A stretch of DNA of 13,612 nucleotides from Bacteroidota bacterium (lineage in GTDB: Bacteria > Bacteroidota > Ignavibacteria > UBA10030 > UBA6906). The notes below the pieces were generated by a model, which was given only the letters and a program-made list of their open reading frames with translations, searched no databases and was not told the origin of the DNA. The stretch covers positions 1 to 13,612 of the forward strand of contig JAGDMJ010000036.1 of the NCBI GenBank assembly GCA_017860555.1, given 5' to 3'. Position 1 is the first letter of the stretch. Every line of letters starts with the position of its first letter. Made by a program: the position numbers and the translations under genes. This document shows, one piece after another, positions 6,858-13,612 of this stretch.

Positions 6858-7433
6858 ATGGCACGCACGCTCTTAGGCGCTGTTCTGGGCGGAGTGATCC
6901 TTGTTGTCTGGGGAATGCTGGCATGGATAGTTCTGCCCATTCACAACGACACGATGAAGAATCTGCCGAACGAGGAGGCGGTGGTTTCGGCGTTACAAGG
7001 GGTGCCGGAGCAGGGGGTGTATATCTTCCCAGGCATGCCGAAGAATTCGTCCGACCAGGCGGCAATGGATGCTTACATGCAGGCCTACGCGCGCGGCCCG
7101 ATGGGCTTTGTGGTCTATGACCCCAGGGGTGGCGACCCGATGATGGTGAGCAACATGATCTTCGGTCTTCTCATTTCCATCCTTGCAGCACTTGTAGCCA
7201 CCTGGTTTTTCCAGCGGAGCACGGCCTTCACCGGAACGCTGTTCCAGCGACTCTCCTTCTTCGGCATGCTCGGGATCTTCCTGACGCTGGCGACCCATTT
7301 CACCAACTGGAATTGGATGGGATATCCGCTCGGGTACACCACCTCCATGGCGCTCGACACGATCATCGCCTGGGTGTTGGCGGGGTTAGGGATTTCGCTC
7401 GTGGTGAAGCCGCCGAGGACGGCGGGGGAGTGA
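6858..7433 (+). CDS. Small four-helix membrane protein, function unknown
   Basis: I do not recognise this 191-residue protein. It has one N-terminal helix (about 5-27) and three further helices (about 98-118, 131-148 and 163-183). Residues 28-97 form a soluble loop, on the opposite side from the N-terminus if the first segment is a true membrane anchor rather than a signal. The loop carries PNEEAVVSAL (37-46), GVYIFPGMP (53-61) and FVVYDPRGGDPMM (84-96). Because the first helix begins at residue 5 with no clear cleavage site, I favour an uncleaved anchor. There are no Cys residues and no evident catalytic motif. The gene stands alone: it has its own promoter and strong ribosome binding site, lies 147 bases from the VWA gene, and converges on gyrA across a hairpin. 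The aromatic-rich TNWNWMGYP (149-157) just before the last helix may mark a membrane interface. Confidence 0.75.
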   Translation: MARTLLGAVLGGVILVVWGMLAWIVLPIHNDTMKNLPNEEAVVSALQGVPEQGVYIFPGMPKNSSDQAAMDAYMQAYARGPMGFVVYDPRGGDPMMVSNMIFGLLISILAALVATWFFQRSTAFTGTLFQRLSFFGMLGIFLTLATHFTNWNWMGYPLGYTTSMALDTIIAWVLAGLGISLVVKPPRTAGE

Positions 7434-7473
7434 GTCCTTCAGGGGAGACGGGATCGAAGGAGAAGACGAATTT

Positions 7474-7515
7474 GGAATTGTGATTACGTATGAGTTCTTA
7501 CGTAATCACAATTCC
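7474..7515. terminator. Perfect 17-bp hairpin between convergent genes
   Basis: GGAATTGTGATTACGTA (7474-7490) is the exact reverse complement of 7499-7515, with an 8-base loop (TGAGTTCT). It lies 40 bases after the membrane-protein stop and 16 bases after the gyrA stop on the other strand, the right place for a bidirectional terminator. Neither side has a T-tract, so it is not a standard intrinsic terminator. It is strikingly AT-rich for this GC-rich region. It may instead be a 3'-end stabiliser or a dispersed palindromic repeat. Confidence 0.6.
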
Positions 7516-7531
7516 CCATACGCTCGTCCGC

Positions 7532-10318
7532 TTACTTCTTCTTGCCCTTCTTCGCTTTCGGCATCGGCTTTTTTTCTTCTTTGGCCGCCGATGCTCTCGG
7601 CGGCTTTCCAGGCGGCTCGGCTTTCTTGCTCTCCATGGAAGGAGCCTTGGCCCGTGACGGTGCTTTCTGCTGCTTCACTTCTTTCGCCGGCTCAGCTTTC
7701 CCCTCCTTCTCCTCCACCACCTTCGGTTTCGTCTTCCCCTGGCCGGTCTCCTTCACCGGGCTTTTTTTTTCATCATCCCCACCGAACAGGGAAGGCTGTC
7801 CGTCATCTGGCGTCCCGGGCTTTCCTGCTTCAGCAGCCGGAGCCTCCTTCGGCGCCGCTGACCCGTTGGTGCCGTTCGTCGACTCTTCCTCGTCCTCCGA
7901 GACCACGGCGGCAACATCGGCAATCGAGTCTCCTTGATCCAGCCTGATCAGGTGCACGCCTTGCGTGTTGCGGCCCGCGAGGCGAATCTCCGAGGCATGC
8001 TGCCGGATGATGATACCGCCGCTGGTGATAATGACCACGTCGTCCGATTCGACGACCTCCCGAATGGCCACCATCTTGCCGGTCTTCTCGGTGGTCTTGA
8101 CGGTGAAAATGCCTTTCCCGCCGCGGTGGCTGACACGGTATTCGCCGGTCTCGCTCCGCTTGCCAAAACCCTTCTCGGTAGCAACGAGAATGCTGGTCCC
8201 TGAGCGCCGGAGCGCCACCGAGCCGACAACGATATCCTGCTTGCCAAGCCTGATCGCCCGAACGCCGGACGCGGTCCGCCCCATTGGACGCACTTCGCCC
8301 TCGTGGAAGCGGATCGCGAGTCCTTCCTTTGTCCCGAGGACAATGTCCTGGTTTCCGTCCGTCAGGCGGGCATCCACCAGCCGGTCTGCCTTTGCAAGTC
8401 CGATGGCCCCAATGCCGGTCTTGCGCGGATTGCTGAACTCTTCCAGCGGGGTCTTTTTGATGATGCCGTGCTCGGTCGCCATCATGACAAAGAGGGGATC
8501 CTGGAAGTTTTTGACCGTCACATAGGAGGCGATATTCTCGTCGGACTCGCGGGAGATCAGGTTGGTGATGGACTTGCCGCGCGTGGCCCTCCCCCCTTCC
8601 GGGATCTCGTGCACCTTGAGCCAGTAGCAACGCCCGCGGTCGGTAAAGAGCATCAGATAGTCGTGCGTCGCGGCCACGAACACGTGCTCGATGAAGTCGT
8701 CCTCCCTGGTGGCGGCCCCCATGCTTCCTCGTCCTCCTCTGCCCTGGCGGCGATAGCCGCTCACCGGGAAGCGCTTGATGAAGCCGCTGTGGCTGATCGT
8801 GACGACCACCTGCTCTTCGGCGATCATGTCCTCAATGCTGAATTCCTCCGCCTTGTAGACGATCTCCGTGCGCCGCGCATCGCCGTATTTCTCCTTGATC
8901 TCGAGAAGCTCTTTGCGGATGATCTCCATCTGAAGCGCCTTGCTCTTCAGGATCGCCTTCAGCTGCTCGATCAGCTTGATCGTCTCGCGGTATTCTTCCT
9001 CGATCTTCCTGCGTTCCAGGCTGGTGAGGCGCTGGAGCCGCATGTCAAGGATTGCCTGCGCCTGAATCTCGGAGAGCTTGAACTTCTTCATCAAGCCGTT
9101 CCTGGCCGTGTCCACGTCGCGGGAGGCCTTGATCAGCTTGATGATCGCATCGATGTTGTCCAGCGCGATGATGTAGCCTTCCAGAATGTGCGCCCGCTTC
9201 TCGGCCTCATCCAGCTCGTACTTCGACCGGCGCACAACAACTTCGTTCCGGTGCTCGATGAACAGTTGCATCATCTCGCGGAGCGTCAGCACCCTCGGCC
9301 GCCCTTCCACCAGGGCGAGCATGATCACGCCGAAGGTGGTTTGCAGTTGCGTATGCTTGAACAGGTTGTTGAGGATGACCTCTGCGTTCGCATCGCGCTT
9401 CAGTTCCACAACGATCCTGAGGCCATCGCGATCCGACTCATCCCGGATGTCTGAAATGTCCTCGATCTTTTTCTCGTTGATCAGGTCGGCGATCTTCTCG
9501 ATCAAATTCGCCTTATTGACCTGGTACGGGATCTCGGTAATGACGATGCTCTGGCGCTCGTTCTTGCCGGTTTCGATGCTCGCCTTTGCACGCACCACGA
9601 TCCTGCCGCGCCCGGTCGCGTAGGCGCTCTTGACGCCTTCATATCCGTAGATGATGCCGCCGGTCGGAAAATCAGGCGCCTTCACAAATTTCATCAACTT
9701 TTCGTTGGTCAGCGTCTCATCCTTGATGAGAGCCACGCAGCCGTCAATCACCTCCGTCAGGTTATGCGGTGGAATGTTCGTTGCCATTCCCACGGCGATG
9801 CCGCTGGTGCCGTTGACCAGCAGGTTCGGCACCATTGCGGGCAGGACCGAGGGTTCCTTGAGCGTGTCGTCGAAATTCGGGGTGAAATCAACAGTGTTCT
9901 TGCCGAGATCGCGCAGCATCTCCTCGGCGATCCGGGAGAGCCGCGCCTCGGTATACCGCATGGCCGCGGCGGAGTCACCATCCACCGAACCGAAGTTCCC
10001 CTGTCCGTCCACCAGAGGATACCGCATGGAAAAATCCTGCGCCATCCGCACCATGGTGTCGTACACCGCGGAGTCGCCGTGCGGATGGTACTTGCCAAGC
10101 ACTTCTCCCACGATGCGGGCAGACTTCTTGTACGCCCGGTTGGAGGCCAGGCCCAGGCCCTGCATGCCGAAAAGCACCCGGCGGTGGACCGGCTTCAAGC
10201 CGTCACGGACATCCGGAAGCGCACGCGCAATGATGACCGACATCGAGTAATCGATGTACGAACCGCGCATTTCGTCTTCGATATCGACCGGAATGATCTT
10301 TTCATTGACTGTTGCCAT
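7532..10318 (-). CDS. gyrA: DNA gyrase subunit A
   Basis: GyrA is the DNA-cleaving subunit of the A2B2 gyrase that introduces negative supercoils. It has 928 residues, longer than E. coli GyrA (875). The catalytic Tyr is Y122 (AAMRYTEARL). The quinolone-determining region is GKYHPHGDSAVYD, with S83 and D87 at the same numbers as in E. coli, i.e. the sensitive-type residues. The winged-helix, tower and coiled-coil parts run to about 490. The C-terminal beta-pinwheel spans about 500-806, and its GyrA box reads Q525-G-R-G-G-R-G531, close to the QRRGGKG consensus and expected to support DNA wrapping. The last 122 residues (807-928) form an unusual charged tail, listed separately. The start ATG has AGAGG 4 bases upstream. 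It lies 52 bases downstream of gyrB and is probably co-transcribed with it. Confidence 0.98.
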   Translation of the reverse strand: MATVNEKIIPVDIEDEMRGSYIDYSMSVIIARALPDVRDGLKPVHRRVLFGMQGLGLASNRAYKKSARIVGEVLGKYHPHGDSAVYDTMVRMAQDFSMRYPLVDGQGNFGSVDGDSAAAMRYTEARLSRIAEEMLRDLGKNTVDFTPNFDDTLKEPSVLPAMVPNLLVNGTSGIAVGMATNIPPHNLTEVIDGCVALIKDETLTNEKLMKFVKAPDFPTGGIIYGYEGVKSAYATGRGRIVVRAKASIETGKNERQSIVITEIPYQVNKANLIEKIADLINEKKIEDISDIRDESDRDGLRIVVELKRDANAEVILNNLFKHTQLQTTFGVIMLALVEGRPRVLTLREMMQLFIEHRNEVVVRRSKYELDEAEKRAHILEGYIIALDNIDAIIKLIKASRDVDTARNGLMKKFKLSEIQAQAILDMRLQRLTSLERRKIEEEYRETIKLIEQLKAILKSKALQMEIIRKELLEIKEKYGDARRTEIVYKAEEFSIEDMIAEEQVVVTISHSGFIKRFPVSGYRRQGRGGRGSMGAATREDDFIEHVFVAATHDYLMLFTDRGRCYWLKVHEIPEGGRATRGKSITNLISRESDENIASYVTVKNFQDPLFVMMATEHGIIKKTPLEEFSNPRKTGIGAIGLAKADRLVDARLTDGNQDIVLGTKEGLAIRFHEGEVRPMGRTASGVRAIRLGKQDIVVGSVALRRSGTSILVATEKGFGKRSETGEYRVSHRGGKGIFTVKTTEKTGKMVAIREVVESDDVVIITSGGIIIRQHASEIRLAGRNTQGVHLIRLDQGDSIADVAAVVSEDEEESTNGTNGSAAPKEAPAAEAGKPGTPDDGQPSLFGGDDEKKSPVKETGQGKTKPKVVEEKEGKAEPAKEVKQQKAPSRAKAPSMESKKAEPPGKPPRASAAKEEKKPMPKAKKGKKK
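7535..7900 (-). other. Lys/Pro/Ala-rich C-terminal tail of GyrA with QPSLF motif
   Basis: Residues 807-928 have no folded-domain pattern. The first part is acidic and polar (SEDEEESTNGTNG…). From about residue 850 it becomes lysine-, proline- and alanine-rich, ending KKPMPKAKKGKKK, like histone-H1-type tails. Q841-P-S-L-F845 (7784-7798) fits the bacterial beta-clamp pentapeptide pattern QxSLF. The coding strand has a run of nine A at 7762-7770. The composition is seen directly; DNA or clamp binding is inferred. Confidence 0.7.
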
Positions 10319-10370
10319 AGCACCTCTTCGTCACGTCGTCCAGTATCGATCCTGGCGTCATTGCCACTGT

Positions 10371-12431
10371 TTACACATCCAGATTCCGCACGTACTTCGC
10401 GTTCTTCTCGATGAATTCCCGCCGCGGCTCCACGTCGTCTCCCATGAGAATAGAAAAAGTCCGGTCCGCGTCGGCGGCGTTTTCGATGCTCACCTGCAGA
10501 ATCGTCCGCGTCTCCGGATTCATGGTGGTTGCCCAGAGCTGCTCCGGGTTCATTTCGCCCAGGCCTTTGAACCGGGAGATAATGACGCCGCTGCTCGTGA
10601 CCTGGGCGCCTTCCTCGTGCACTTCCTCACCTTCGGTGTAAGGGCGCTGCCCGTCACCCTTCTGCCCCTTGTCGCCTTTTTCACCAGCAAGGCGTTTCAC
10701 GATCTCATCGCGCTCGTCCTCATCATACGCGTAGAATTCCTGTTTTCCCTTCTTGAGCTTGAACAGCGGGGGTTGCGCAATGTACACGTGCCCCAGTTCG
10801 AGGAGCTCCTTCATGTGCCGGTAGAGCAGAGTCAGCAGAAGCGTCCGGATGTGCGACCCGTCGACGTCCGCATCGCACATGAGAATAATCTTGCCGTAGC
10901 GGATCTTCGCCGCATTAAATTCTTCTCCGACGCCGGTGCCAACCGCGGTGAAGATATTGCGAATCTCTTCGTTTTCAAGGATCTTGTTCAGCCGCGCTTT
11001 TTCCACATTGAGGATCTTCCCCTTCAGCGGCAGGATGGCCTGGAATCGCCGGTCCCGTCCCTGCTTCGCGCTTCCGCCCGCAGAGTCACCTTCGACGAGA
11101 TAGAGCTCGCAATGTTCCGGATCGTTGATCGAGCAGTCGGCCAGCTTCCCCGGCAGCCCGCCGGAGGTAAGCGCATTCTTGCGACGGGTCAGATCGCGCG
11201 CTTTCCTTGCGGCCTCACGCGCCTCGGCCGCCCGCATGGATTTCTCCAGAATACGCCTCGCGTCCGGCGGATTCTCCTCAAGCCAGTTCCCCAGCGCCGG
11301 CCCCAGCACCCCCTCCACAATGCTCTTGACCTCGCTGTTGCCCAGCTTGGTCTTCGTCTGCCCTTCAAACTGAGGCTCCGGCACCTTCACGCTCACCACG
11401 CCGGTGAAACCTTCGCGGAAATCATCCCCGCTCAGCGAGAGCCCTCCCTCTTTCAGGATGCCGTTCTTGTAGGCGTAGTTGTTCAGCGTCCTGGTGAGCG
11501 CCGTGCGGAACCCGACCAGGTGTGTGCCCCCCTCATGGGTGTTGATATTGTTGACATAGGTGAAAATGTTCTCGCTGTAATCGGCGTTGTACTGGAACGC
11601 GACCTCGACCTCCACGATCCGTCCATTCTCATCTTTGCCCGAGCCTTGCGCGTAGAAAAGCTTCTTCATGATCGCGGTGCGCGTGGCATCGATGTACCTC
11701 ACAAATTCGACCAGGCCTCCTTTGAAGTGGAAGACTTCCTCCTGCTCGCTCTTATTGCGCAGGTCCACGATCCGCAACGTTACCTGAGAGTTCAGGAAGG
11801 CGAGCTCGCGAAGCCGTTCAGCGAGCGTGTCGAACTTGAACGATCGATTCTTGAAGATCTGCCCGTCAGGCATGAACGTGACTTTCGTCCCCGATTTTCC
11901 CCGCTCTGCCTTCCCGGTCTCTTTCACGGCGGCAACCGGCTCGCCGCGCTTGTATTTCTGGAAGGAGACCTTCCCGTCACGGTAGACTTCCACCTCCATC
12001 CACTCGCTTAGCGCGTTCACCACGGAGACGCCGACGCCGTGGAGGCCGCCCGAGACCTTGTACGTGTTCTTGTCGAACTTCCCGCCGGCATGCAGCATGG
12101 TCATCACCACCTCCAGGGCCGACCGTTTTTCGTCCTTGTGGATGTCGGTCGGAATACCGCGTCCGTCATCGGTGACGGTCACCGAGCCATCCTTGTTGAT
12201 GACCACATCGATGTTCCTGGCGAAGCCCGCAAGCGCCTCGTCAATCGAGTTATCGACGACCTCATAGACGAGGTGATGCAGGCCGCGCGCGCTGATGTCG
12301 CCGATGTACATTGCCGGGCGCCTGCGGACCGCCTCGAGCCCCTTCAGGACGGTGATGTCTTCCGCGGTGTAGGCATGCCCGTTCCCGTTGCCATGCTGCT
12401 TCACCGTATCTGCTGTCGCTGTTTTTCCCAT
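10371..12431 (-). CDS. gyrB: DNA gyrase subunit B
   Basis: GyrB is the ATPase subunit of gyrase; 686 residues is a normal length for the short (non-enterobacterial) type. GHKL ATPase motifs are EVVDNSIDEA (57-66), DDGRGIP (88-94) and GGLHGVG (128-134), and the transducer lysine loop is QTKTKLGN (358-365). The TOPRIM domain has EGDSAGGS (447-454) and DADVDGSHI (520-528), which hold the metal-binding acids, plus PLKGKILNVEKA (468-479). The C-terminus RFKGLGEMNPEQLW (620-633) to YVRNLDV is canonical. A hydrophilic insert at about 583-616 (GEKGDKGQKGDGQ…) precedes it. The N-terminal 20 residues are a nonconserved extension. GyrB is favoured over ParE because the gene sits between dciA and gyrA. 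An AGAGAG stretch a few bases before the ATG serves as a purine-rich ribosome binding site. Confidence 0.98.
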   Translation of the reverse strand: MGKTATADTVKQHGNGNGHAYTAEDITVLKGLEAVRRRPAMYIGDISARGLHHLVYEVVDNSIDEALAGFARNIDVVINKDGSVTVTDDGRGIPTDIHKDEKRSALEVVMTMLHAGGKFDKNTYKVSGGLHGVGVSVVNALSEWMEVEVYRDGKVSFQKYKRGEPVAAVKETGKAERGKSGTKVTFMPDGQIFKNRSFKFDTLAERLRELAFLNSQVTLRIVDLRNKSEQEEVFHFKGGLVEFVRYIDATRTAIMKKLFYAQGSGKDENGRIVEVEVAFQYNADYSENIFTYVNNINTHEGGTHLVGFRTALTRTLNNYAYKNGILKEGGLSLSGDDFREGFTGVVSVKVPEPQFEGQTKTKLGNSEVKSIVEGVLGPALGNWLEENPPDARRILEKSMRAAEAREAARKARDLTRRKNALTSGGLPGKLADCSINDPEHCELYLVEGDSAGGSAKQGRDRRFQAILPLKGKILNVEKARLNKILENEEIRNIFTAVGTGVGEEFNAAKIRYGKIILMCDADVDGSHIRTLLLTLLYRHMKELLELGHVYIAQPPLFKLKKGKQEFYAYDEDERDEIVKRLAGEKGDKGQKGDGQRPYTEGEEVHEEGAQVTSSGVIISRFKGLGEMNPEQLWATTMNPETRTILQVSIENAADADRTFSILMGDDVEPRREFIEKNAKYVRNLDV

Positions 12432-12454
12432 TGCTCTCTCTTCCAGTTATCCTT

Positions 12455-12772
12455 CTACCTGAACCGGATCTCCTTTACAACGTTCTTGCCAAACAGGGCG
12501 TTGATCTTCTGCATGATCTCCATGCGCTTCATGGACAGTTCCGCCCTCCAGGGTGCCGTCGCTACACCGACGAAAAGCACGCCGTTTTCCATGCGCTGTG
12601 CCTGCGTCACCTTCGCGATCTGCTCCCCTACGATCTCCGCCCAGGAAGTGACTACCTGATAGTCCTCGAGGTTCTTTTCCAGGCCAAGATGCTTCGCAAG
12701 GTCCCGGATCGCCGCTCCCATCGGCCTAGGCTGATTCTTGCCTGATGGCTTTGTCCGCCCGGCTCGTCCCAT
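12455..12772 (-). CDS. dciA: DciA (DUF721), replicative helicase loader-type protein
   Basis: DciA proteins help load the DnaB helicase in bacteria that lack DnaC/DnaI-type loaders. The product of about 105 residues has the family pattern PMGAAIRDLAKHLGLE, VTSWAEIVG with the conserved Trp, ENGVLFVGV, WRAELSMKR and a closing KEIRFR. The frame stays open upstream to an ATG at 12925, but that part lies inside recF and is not DUF721-like. I chose the ATG at 12772 because family members have a short basic N-terminus before the PMG/PLG motif. The alternative ATG at 12721 (MGAAIRD…) would avoid any overlap. The chosen start overlaps recF by 47 bases, and AGGAG lies about 14 bases upstream. The gene ends 23 bases before gyrB, in the usual recF-dciA-gyrB order. 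Confidence 0.88.
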   Translation of the reverse strand: MGRAGRTKPSGKNQPRPMGAAIRDLAKHLGLEKNLEDYQVVTSWAEIVGEQIAKVTQAQRMENGVLFVGVATAPWRAELSMKRMEIMQKINALFGKNVVKEIRFR

Positions 12773-13612
12773 TTTCAATGATGAATCTCCTGACGTGGTC
12801 GTTCCACCCCGCTGTGTCTTCCAACACGCGTTCGCCGGTCGTCGTGATAATGGTCTGCCCCAGATCCGAGACAAGATCGAGGATCCTTCGTGAGCGCCCC
12901 TCGTCCAGCTCGCTGAACAAGTCATCCAGCAGGAAGATCGGCGCTTCTCCCCTGCGCTCCCGTAGGTAGAAGAACTCGGCGGTTTTCAGGGCCACCAGGA
13001 ACGTCTTATGCTGTCCCTGCGACGCATATTGCTGCAACGCCGCGCCGTTGATCGAGAGACGCACCTCGTCCCGGTGCGGACCCACCAGCGTCACACCCCG
13101 CCGCATCTCCTCAGCCGCCCGCGCCTTCACCTCGTTGAACATGAGCTCCCCAATCTCCTCCGGGGACGCACCCTCAGGGAGCGGCACGAAACTCACATAC
13201 TCAAGAGCCGGTTCTTCGCCCATGCTCACAAGGGTCTTGTATCCACGGTCAATGTACCCTTTGAACTCGCCGACGAATTCCTGCCGGCGCTTCACGATGC
13301 GACTGCCGTAATGAACGAGACTGACCGTCCAGGGCTCGAGCGCCGACGCGCTTGCGCTGCCGCCCACGCGTGCATCGCTCAGGAGCCGGTTTCGCTGACG
13401 CAGGATTCTCCTGTATTCCAGGATGTCTTCCAGATAGACGCGGCTGATCTGACTGAGCGTGAGATCTACGAAACGCCGGCGTGCAGCTGGGCCACCGAAC
13501 GTGATCGCATTATTCTCCGGCGAGAGAATCACAACGGGGAACGTCCCTATCACCGAAGCCAGTGACTCGGGGCGCGTGCTATTGATGGCAAACGCTTTCT
13601 CTCCTCCCCTCA
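12726..13612 (-). CDS. recF: RecF recombination mediator, N-terminus outside window
   Basis: RecF is an SMC-like ABC ATPase that loads RecA at single-strand gaps together with RecO and RecR. About 295 C-terminal residues are visible. The frame runs open to the right edge, so the Walker A region and start lie outside. The GTG at 13553 is internal, because the IGTFPVVILSPE segment that begins there corresponds to about residue 110 of a RecF of about 360 residues. Visible motifs are GGPAARRRFVD, VGPHRDEVRL, the ABC signature ASQGQHKT (13002-13025) and the Walker B/D-loop IFLLDDLFSELDEGR (12894-12938). The C-terminus is short (…RRFIIENGTSRADKAIRQESA). The gene is first in the visible recF-dciA-gyrB-gyrA set. 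By analogy dnaN and dnaA may lie just upstream, off the window. Confidence 0.95.
   Translation of the reverse strand, partial: RGGEKAFAINSTRPESLASVIGTFPVVILSPENNAITFGGPAARRRFVDLTLSQISRVYLEDILEYRRILRQRNRLLSDARVGGSASASALEPWTVSLVHYGSRIVKRRQEFVGEFKGYIDRGYKTLVSMGEEPALEYVSFVPLPEGASPEEIGELMFNEVKARAAEEMRRGVTLVGPHRDEVRLSINGAALQQYASQGQHKTFLVALKTAEFFYLRERRGEAPIFLLDDLFSELDEGRSRRILDLVSDLGQTIITTTGERVLEDTAGWNDHVRRFIIENGTSRADKAIRQESA

Noticed and set aside
7480..7947. Plus-strand open frames over the gyrA tail and the hairpin
   Set aside because: Low-complexity Ser/Pro peptides produced by the antisense of the Lys/Ala/Pro tail; one starts inside the hairpin stem.
8303..9454. Plus-strand open frame (383 codons) opposite gyrA
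   Set aside because: Shadow of gyrA with biased composition (many His, Asp, Leu, Arg) and no ribosome binding site.
10058..10081. Quinolone-resistance substitutions in GyrA
   Set aside because: S83 and D87 are the wild-type residues.
10254..12011. Long plus-strand open frame (585 codons) across gyrB
   Set aside because: It lies fully antisense to conserved gyrB and gyrA sequence, has no domain pattern, and is expected from GC-rich codon bias.
12773..12925. N-terminal extension of dciA to the ATG at 12925
   Set aside because: This part is inside conserved recF coding sequence (near the Walker B region) and does not resemble DUF721.
13551..13553. GTG as recF start
   Set aside because: Upstream codons stay open to the window edge and the segment aligns with the middle of RecF, so the true start is outside.
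1..13612. CRISPR arrays, tRNA/rRNA genes, transposases, toxin-antitoxin or phage genes
   Set aside because: No regularly spaced repeats, cloverleaf-type sequences or recognisable proteins of these classes were found on either strand.

Overview
The window is a dense, GC-rich stretch of bacterial chromosome holding nine protein-coding genes, two of them cut by the window edges. The gene families suggest the Bacteroidota / Ignavibacteria (FCB) branch. The first peptidyl-prolyl isomerase has the C-terminal layout I associate with Bacteroidota SurA-like proteins (an 'NVW…YF…FVWPDRV' segment and a closing 'EWLQGLRQRYPV…NKDVL'). Next to it lie a two-parvulin SurA, a MoxR ATPase and a membrane-anchored VWA protein. 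Placement at genus or family level is not possible from sequence reading alone.

Left half, plus strand (1-6710): a likely envelope-biogenesis operon. Three consecutive parvulin/SurA-type folding factors (1-1166, 1170-2066, 2088-3365) are separated by 3 and 21 bases. A MoxR AAA+ ATPase (3380-4384) follows after 14 bases. After a 160-base gap, which carries a dispersed-repeat-like sequence, comes a 721-residue VWA / glutamine-amidotransferase-like membrane protein (4545-6710). The first isomerase appears to have an OmpA-like fold inserted into its last parvulin domain, the second is a predicted lipoprotein, and the third has an ordinary Sec signal. The three may therefore act at different places in the envelope. 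The DUF58 gene usually found between moxR and the VWA gene is absent.

Middle (6711-7531): a stand-alone gene for a small four-helix membrane protein of unknown function, with its own sigma70-like promoter and a strong ribosome binding site. A perfect 17-bp hairpin separates it from the convergent gyrA.

Right half, minus strand (7532-13612): the replication and topology cluster recF - dciA - gyrB - gyrA, transcribed leftward. This order normally follows dnaA-dnaN, so the chromosome origin may lie just past the right edge, though nothing inside the window proves it. GyrA carries all catalytic residues plus a 122-residue lysine/proline/alanine-rich tail containing a QPSLF pentapeptide that resembles a sliding-clamp binding motif.

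I saw no tRNA, rRNA, CRISPR array, transposase or prophage gene. No gene-free stretch exceeds 300 bases. No complete new multi-gene system is evident. The most unusual items are the OmpA-like insertion in the first isomerase, the GyrA tail, and the MoxR-VWA pair lacking DUF58 beside three chaperones.
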